NCBI GenBank assembly: GCA_001600455.1
Contig: BCKC01000001.1
Location: 1,576,441 to 1,640,440 of the forward strand
Origin: Endocalyx cinctus
Taxonomy: Eukaryota; Ascomycota; Sordariomycetes; Amphisphaeriales; Apiosporaceae
Direction of reading: 5' to 3'
Length of the DNA: 64,000 nucleotides
Made by a program: the position numbers and the translations under genes. A model generated the notes under the pieces. It was not told the DNA's origin, searched no databases, and saw nothing but the letters and a program-made list of their open reading frames with translations. Below, piece by piece: positions 56,902 through 64,000 of the stretch (positions are counted from its first letter, which is position 1; each line of letters opens with the position of its first letter).

Positions 56902-58643
56902 TTAATCAGTTATAGCACCGACCACCCTCTTGATCAGGTTCTTAGACTTGCCCTTCTCGGTATCCTCCTCGCCATAGAATCTTCGGCCTTCGTCGAGGTC
57001 GATATCTTTCAAGGGAACGTACCACGACCCACGCCAGTAGGCGCGGCCACCCAAGTAGAGAACGACGATAGCGACGACGGAGATATAGTTGGCGAAGAAG
57101 TTTTCGGCGGTCGTCGGCTTGCCGAGGGGCTTGATAGCGAGGTACAACTCAATAACGATAAGGACACAACAGGCGATAAGGCCGTACCATGCACCGACGG
57201 GATAAGTCCATGATTTCCACGGAAGCTCCTCACGGGTACGACCCTGAGCGGCCCAGGCCCACCGGAAACGAATATGCGAAAGACAAATCATACCCCAACC
57301 GAAAAGGGTGAAAAGAGAAGTTAGATTAGAGAACCAGGTGAAAACCTTCGTGCCGGACTCGTTCACGTTGAGATACGCGAGTCCACCTCCGAGGATGAAG
57401 GTAGGGATCAAACTGACCCAAGGTCGACCCGTCTTATCCGCCCAGGCGAACTGCTTCGGTGCTAATCCGAGCTGGGCCAAACCCACCGTAGTTCTCGATC
57501 CGCCGTAACAAGAAATGGTGCCGGTCGAAACGACGGAAACGAGGATAATGGCGTTCATAAAATGGGCCAGCGCGGGAATACCAGCGTCACGATAAGCAAT
57601 GACGAACGGAGAAGCGTTGGTTCCATCGTTTCCAAAAAGATCAGGGTTGTTGGGGTCAACGTTGATAGTGATGACAAACGAACCGAGGAGGTAGAATAAG
57701 CCAAGTCGCAGCCAAATGGAGCCGACGGCCTTCGGGACCGACTTCTTGGGGTTCTGAGTCTCGGCAGCGACAAGACCCGAGTTTTCCGATCCGCTCATGG
57801 CGAAGATACAAGTTGGCAGGACGCTCAAGAACCCGACGAATCCGTTGCCGGCGAAAGTATCGCTGCGCCAATATCTGAAGCCAATCGGGGGTACCCCGGC
57901 GCCACCGGCGGATATAACGATCATGGAAATGATGACGACGAAAATCCAACTAAACTTGATGGTGCTGGCAATGACCTCGATTTCGCCGAATATGGAAACT
58001 GCGCCGACGTTGACCAAGACGATCACAGCCCAGAATATGGTGATCCAGGCCGCGATGGGGACGACATCTGTCCAGAATCGGATGACGGTGGTGGCACCTG
58101 CCAGTTCGTTTGCGATCGTGATCCAGTACGAGAACCAATACGACCAACCGAGGGCGAAAGCGGCCGAACGATCGATAAATTTGTCTGGAATGGTTACAGG
58201 TGGTCAGCACTAGGGATGATCACCTTTTGCGCATTACAAATATACATTACGATATCACTCTCAAACGGATATGCGAAGGCGATGCGAAGAGGAAAAAGAA
58301 AAATAGTGCTTAAGTACTAACCTGACCACTGGACAAAAGCTGACGGTAGCGGGTACATTACAGCCATCTCACCAATCGAGTGCGAGACACACCAAATCAT
58401 CGAACCGGCGAGAAGATATCCGAGAAAGATACCGGCGGGACCACCAGAACCGAGCGAAGTACCACTTCCAAGCCAAAGACCCTGACCGATACTGGAACCG
58501 AGAGCAATCATGGTGATGTGACGGGTGCTGAGCCTACGCTGCAGCTGAGTTTCGACATCTTGGTCGCCGACATCTCGATGAACGTCGTCGGAACTCTCAC
58601 CTAGAAAGGGGGGTTTAGTATCTCCCGAACTTTGTTTCTCCAT
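56902..58643 (-). CDS. Amino-acid permease (APC superfamily, yeast AAT type)
   Basis: Two exons, 58643-58322 and 58184-56902, phase 1, with a 137-nt intron (GTTAGT ... TTCCAG), giving 534 residues. ATG 58643 (MEKQSSGD) is chosen; the longer open frame upstream begins with TTG. A hydrophilic N-terminal head precedes TM1, ALGSSIGQGLWLGSGTSL, equivalent to the family's GTGLF motif. About twelve hydrophobic segments follow, including SYWFSYWITIANELAGAT after the splice and SGSENSGLVAAETQNPKKSVPKA, the conserved AGE-type loop. The tail is charged (DIDLDEGRRFYGEEDTEKGKSK), as usual for regulated plasma-membrane permeases. It imports amino acids with protons; specificity is not visible. Confidence 0.92.
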
Positions 58644-58815
58644 ATTTATAGGTTGACCAAGCTGTTGAATACTTAAAAAGCGCAAACAAGGGTCGAAGTT
58701 CTCGAGGATGGATAGACCGGTCGAAGAAAAGAAATTCTGGAAGTTCTGGAAGAATTCTTTTGGGGCAATGCGACGTATTTTATGTCCTCAATGTCGCACG
58801 ACAGGCCAGGTCTAG

Positions 58816-58823
58816 TATATATA
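58816..58823 (-). promoter_or_regulatory. TATA-like element of the amino-acid permease gene
   Basis: TATATATA, 173 bases upstream of the ATG at 58643 on the minus strand. Confidence 0.4.
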
Positions 58824-59396
58824 GGTGCTGATTATGACAAGGTAGGGGGGGCGTTGAATAGGCGGCGAGACACGGGTTGTCCAACCCTACCAAACATTAC
58901 AAAACAATAAAGGACGTTAATTTATTGGCTTACACTCGGTACGTATTTCTGGTGTAATATACATTGCGACGTACCTTCTCTATCAGGAAGTATACTTGAG
59001 GCACATGGAATTAATCCTTCCACCACATCCCTCTCCTGAGATTATTCACTTGTTACACTATTTGACTGACAAACAAACCAACAATGATAGAATAAATCCA
59101 TTTTTCTTGTACCGTCTATACGAGGGGAACGAAAGCAAGGCCCCGAATAAATACAATGCTTATCAGGGAGAAGATGAACTAAGCCACCTGGGAGTCTCAG
59201 ATAATCGAGCTTAATTTGCTGAGGGAATGGATCAGTAAGTACTCCCGTACTTAGGTATCTAAAAGAGGGCGTCAAGACGCCAAATCAAGAAAAGGAAGAC
59301 TGGGTAAATAGTATTATAATCTAGTATAAATTACTAAGTTACTTACATATACATACTTACTTAGTATAAGTATACATATAAATACATCGTAGTAGA

Positions 59397-59416
59397 GATA
59401 GATAGATAGATAGATA
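59397..59416. repeat. GATA tetranucleotide microsatellite
   Basis: Five tandem GATA units in intergenic DNA. Confidence 0.85.
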
Positions 59417-62188
59417 TGCAGGTGTCCTGTTCCCTAAAGTAACAAATATACAAAATACAAAATATACTACCCTGCACTACAGAATTGTCGGGATTAGCTG
59501 TACCATACGGTCCATACCCCTTCTCCTTTGCGTAACGAATCCTGGCTTCGGAATACGCCAGCTAATCAGAGAAGTCGCTTTTATCAGTACTTAAAAGTTA
59601 TTCTGTACGTGTACATACTAATCTATCTTAATAGGGGATAATCACTGTCTACATTTAGTACTCAAGTACCCTAACCTAACAGCCTAGGTTAGTTTGACAG
59701 GGTGCTTACATGTAGGATTCCCACTCGTTTCCTTTTTCTACATCCCTTCTGCCCGTCTCCTTGTTCGTTGAAGATAAGCTTAGCATGAGCTTGTTTTCAC
59801 TTGATGTAAACGGTACAGATCTTCCAAGACCCGGGGGTTTATCAATACGCGTACGTGCTTGTTTAGAATTCGTTATTTCGCAGGTTTCCATGTTTAGTTT
59901 CAATATTGATTTGTATTCCCTGATTAGCATGATCTTATTTTTATACCTTTACCCATGTAAATGATAGATAAGAAAACGAAGAAGAGAACGACAGAAAAGT
60001 AATTCTACACCACACGGTTTCGGCCGCTCCGTGAAGGATTCTGCCTATCGGGAAACGTAATCATCGATTTAACTTATCCAAGATATCTCCATTTCCACCC
60101 TCTTTCTTATCTGCACTGCTTCGTCCACCCAGCGATACGCACGTACTTATTCGTCAGATCCACGAGTATTAGGTGACTCAAACACATGACATGCAAGCTG
60201 CAACAAAGCTGAATTCTGGGTTTTCAATGCGACTATGATAATTGGTTCGCCAACGCCGTAAGCCACAATGGCTTTGGGTGGTTGACCTTCCACAAATGTG
60301 ATGTGATTGCATGTACATATAGTATATGTATGTAGGTTAGCGTATGCGCAGCACCCCGAATTAAGTACTACGTATTACTTTACCCCGATCAACTCCATTC
60401 TACCGGGACAAAATCGCCAAGTACAGCGTACATGGTACCTATTCGGTAGGGTTTAGCTTAACTCAGCAACAGCTGCTATTTTGTTTAATTTACCTGAGCA
60501 TCCATAATGTAATGTTATAAACGATAAAGATAAAACGGAACAGAGAATAAACCTTGGTATAAACGTCTTACGACCATAAGGACCTATATCCGTCGCAATC
60601 GAGGCAGTGTTGGTAAGACGATCTTTCTAAAAGTATTGCGTATACTAATAGTACGTATATATAACACATTGTGCTCACATCGGATCCATTATACTAACAA
60701 GTTTATCGATCGTTCCATTTTCGAATCCTTCTGCGGTACTTACTTTGCAGATGGCGTCCTGGAAAGATTGCTAGGCGCCTAGGGACCGTACTTTGTACAA
60801 TGTCGGATAGATAGATGTGGAGCTTACTACAACCTATTATCACCATTGTAACTGGATTAGCCATACCATACGCTGTATTAGGTACCTAGGTAGTAGTGTA
60901 GGTCCCGCCATTGCCTAGTATCGAGGCTACCTAGTCGCCTAAGAGTACCAAGACGGACTGTACCGCTAAACTAAATTATGTGCCGGTCAAGTAGTTGTTG
61001 TATGCTCTAAAGTTAGGTGAAATACATACACACTTCACTTACATAGTATACCCTTTTAACAAAGAAAAGAAAAGAAGAAAACAAAGAATAATTAACGACT
61101 TTTCTCATTATCACTTTAGAAAAAAAAAATTTGTCCAGTGACCCCTCGCGTAATTTTGTGGCGCAAAGCGTAATCGCCCTATTCACGGATGCTCGGGTCT
61201 TTTGTACGAGTCTATCGAATAATAGAGCTTTACATCCATATAAGCGAGATACGACAACGACGGTCCCAATCTCAATTGATAAGAGCTAATTTCTTTCGGC
61301 AGTATATACATATAATCAATATGTCCTCCATACAAGTATATATCAATCGATGGTGAACAAGGTGATCATATGCCAAGATGCGGCTGAAGTATTCATTCCA
61401 GGCAACTCATACCATCTGCCTTAATTTGTGAAAGATGCGACCAAGATCGTACAATGCTTAAGGGTTAAACCCGACGACCGGCCAATCCATGGTAACGGAT
61501 TCAAATAGCCACACGATTTATGCAGCACACGAGTCTGCCTCCCATATTCTCGTGTGCCCTTGTAGTAGCATAGGCTATCTAGGTATCCTGATTCTTACTA
61601 TAAGGAGTGCCATCCCTCAGCTGAGCCTCACGTGTCTTACTTTCGACAAACATGATTCCGAGATGGATTCAAATAGGGGATCATGATTCTTTCGCCCGTT
61701 TCTCACCCTGCGCCCAAGCTCGAGTGACATCAACCACATCATCGTATAAGAGATAGTGGATGGGTGGAATATAGAAATCACGGTGCACAAGATGTCTCCA
61801 CAACTTCATGAACCCTTTACTCAACAGTCAAAACCCCCTTCTCCCTCTTCCCGCTTCCTAAATCCATATTTATGACCGTATTAGGAGTAGCTTTGAAAAG
61901 AAAAGGTATGCATTTGCGGGATTGGATTTACATTTCAAGATACCACATAATGCGTAATACTATCCAAGTTTGTTCAGGCGGATAGCTACTACCACCTAAC
62001 ATATAACTTGGATAGGATGAATAACGAGTGTTGAATGGTCACGGTAAGTTTAAGGGCGTCCATACATGTATATGTTGTTTACTTCTTATGTTTTATTTTT
62101 TTATTCTATTTTTTTCAAACAAAAAGACACGTAGAGTTTACGAGCTGTCTTGTCATTTTCACTTCACCGCTATCAGCGTCTCGTAAGT

Positions 62189-63399
62189 TCAATCTCCCAA
62201 TTCCGGGCTGTCACCAAATAAGAAGCCCACCATGGCAGGGGGGTAACGCTCTCCTTGGGAACCACCAACACTCTCGATTGCCTGTCTGATCTTTGCGTCT
62301 TCTTCTTTAGATAGCTTGACATCAACCGCCTTCGCATTCTCCTCAAGATATTTGATTTTCTTCGTCCCAGGAATGGGGATTATATCTGTATGCATCCGAT
62401 TATTAAGTCACCGAGCCACCGACCCTCTTAGAGGGAAAAGGGGAAGCGAAAAAAAAAAAAAACGTACCCTCTCCTTGCGCCATAACCCACGCGATGGACA
62501 GCTGTCCAGAAGTACAGCCTTTCTCCTTCGCCAAATCCTTAATAAGGTCCACGAGCTTCAAGTTCCCCGGGAAGTTCTCCTCCGAGAATCGGGGGTGCAT
62601 CAGCCTGCCGTCCTTCTCGTCGAAGTCGCTCCGGCTCTTGATGGAGCCGGTTAAGAAACCGCGTCCGAGGGGCGAGTACGCGACGACGCCGACGCCGAGC
62701 TCGCGCGCCGTCTTCAGAAACTCGGTCTGCGGGGACTCGATCTGCAGCGCGAAGGGCGAGTACTCCATCTGCGCGACCGTGATCGGGTGCACCGCGTGCG
62801 CCCGCCGCAGGCTCCGGGACGAGCACTCGGACAACCCGAGGTACCGGATCTTGCCCTCGGCTTTGAGCTCCGCCATGGCCGCTACCGTCCGCTCGATCGG
62901 CACCTTCGGATCCACCCGGTGCTGGTAGTACAGGTCGATCCGGTCCGTCTGCAGACGCGCCAGGCTCGCGGCGCAGGCCTCCTTGGCCCATTCCGGGGTC
63001 CCCTTGGGCGGGCTGCCGCCCCCGAACTTGGTCGCGAGGAAGATCTCGTCCCGCCGGCCGGTTTCGTTAAACCATCTACCGATCAGCTCCTCGTTCCTAT
63101 TGAAATGATCGCCATTTATCTCCGGTTAGTAGTAAATCAGAAAATGTAGATGTGATAGATCGTCGGTGGTTAAGAGAAGAAAAGGGATTTTTTTTCCCGT
63201 ACTTGAATGGCCCGTAGAGATCGGATGTATCCCAAAAAGTGATTCCCATATCGGCTGCCTTGGTGAGGACCTTCATAGATTCTTCATCGTTGAAACCACC
63301 AAACGACGCGTATCCAAAATGCATTCCCATGCATCCGAGGCCTATCGCACTAACGTAGTCGTCGCCTATTTTTCGCTGGGGGAATTTAGGAGAAGCCAT
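62189..63399 (-). CDS. Aldo/keto reductase
   Basis: Three exons: 63399-63203, 63096-62468 and 62385-62189 (phases 2 and 1; introns of 106 and 82 nt), giving 340 residues, the usual length for YakC/AKR13-type enzymes. The catalytic tetrad is visible: Asp57 and Tyr62 in WDTSDLYG, Lys89 in LATKFGG, and His125 in YYQHRVD. NADPH-site motifs [10 protein letters not shown] and, after the last splice, [17 protein letters not shown] are present. It reduces carbonyls using NADPH in the cytosol. Intron 2 begins GTACG followed by about 14 T. The middle exon is very GC-rich between 62560 and 63060 while the outer exons are not. Confidence 0.93.
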
Positions 63400-64000
63400 C
63401 GTAAAAATAAATTAATTCAATTCGAGATGTTAAATTTGTGGGAATATATTTTTTAATTATTTTATCTTCCTAGAACTCCGAATCGCGAGTTTAAATCACA
63501 ATTAAAAGACAAGAACTTAGAAGACGTAGTTGTCGTCGGGTACTCCGTACTTAAGTAGTTAATAATATATCGAACTCGTTTACCCCACTTCCGACCTACA
63601 TGACGCCATATGGTTTATTATTTGCCTCTTAGTGAAGTTTGACATCGGATTTCTAACGTGGTATTTTGGCTATCGAAACGCGCATTCCTAAGCGATTGGC
63701 TATCTAGTAAGCCGTCTCCGTAAGTAGAAGTGCTTTGTTGCGGATACTTTTAGGTCACTCGGAAGTGCGAATTGAACGAAGCATACAGATCGGTACTTAA
63801 TACCTTTACTCCATCTTAACCTATACGGCTCAGAGCCGACCGGTGCCCCTCTAATTACTTATTACTCCGGTTCGCTGATTTGCATATACATGGCGAAAGG
63901 GTCGATTCGGTCGGGACAAGCGCTTATGTCCACCGTAACCGGGCATTTCAATCAATCGTCAACTTAACCCCGAGCGAAAAAAAAAAATATTGAATTATGT
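63400..64000. other. Intergenic, upstream of the aldo/keto reductase to window end
   Basis: AT-rich with TACTCCGTAC at 63541. No gene is seen before the right edge. Confidence 0.5.

Larger units (their letters stand above)
58644..62188. other. Gene-poor 3.5 kb region
   Basis: AT-rich, no supported gene. It has a GATA microsatellite at 59397-59416, several TACCTAGG-type words (59680, 60885) and many short oligo-A/T runs. Frames at 58996-59275, 59706-59964, 61489-61686 and 62035-62289 show no family features. Confidence 0.5.

Overview
The window is nuclear DNA of a filamentous ascomycete (Pezizomycotina). Genes are split by many short introns, mostly 49 to 194 nt, with GTAAGT-like donors, CTAAC/CTGAC-like branch sites and YAG or AAG acceptors. 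The families are typical of such fungi: DUF8021, GH75 chitosanase, a NACHT protein with an alpha/beta-hydrolase head, a Zn(II)2Cys6 factor, a Baeyer-Villiger monooxygenase and a GMC oxidoreductase. Intergenic DNA is AT-rich and carries arrays built on TACCTAGGTA and repeated TACTCCGTA words. A sordariomycete is my inference; no ribosomal or other marker gene is present to settle it. Exon models below were built by hand: every multi-exon model keeps the reading frame and uses GT-AG introns, but none has been tested against transcripts.

Left third (1-28.3 kb): a gene cut by the left edge; a SET-domain methyltransferase-like gene; a coiled-coil orphan; a type II membrane protein with a Cys-rich PAN/apple-like ectodomain; a secreted DUF8021 protein; tRNA-Gly(GCC); a P450 and a divergent sulfotransferase-like gene; a NIF3/YqfO-like small protein; a zinc alcohol dehydrogenase; a GMC oxidoreductase convergent with a histidine acid phosphatase; a secreted GH75 chitosanase convergent with a PaxM-like FAD monooxygenase.

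Middle (28.3-46.7 kb): a 3.8 kb gene-poor gap; a 2-oxoglutarate/Fe(II) dioxygenase convergent with an MFS exporter; a fructosamine-kinase-like gene divergent from a large STAND/NLR protein (alpha/beta hydrolase, NACHT, beta-propeller); and a PRR1-like Ser/Thr kinase.

Right third (46.7-64 kb): a 3.2 kb gap; a six-exon Baeyer-Villiger monooxygenase; a small secreted orphan; a Zn(II)2Cys6 transcription factor of five exons whose zinc cluster is split by an intron; an amino-acid permease; a 3.5 kb gap; and an aldo/keto reductase.

There are many oxidative tailoring-type enzymes (P450, FAD monooxygenase, 2OG dioxygenase, BVMO, GMC, ADH, AKR, sulfotransferase-like), a transporter and a regulator, but no polyketide synthase, peptide synthetase, terpene cyclase or prenyltransferase. 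I therefore do not call a biosynthetic cluster. The most distinctive single locus is the hydrolase-NACHT-propeller gene.
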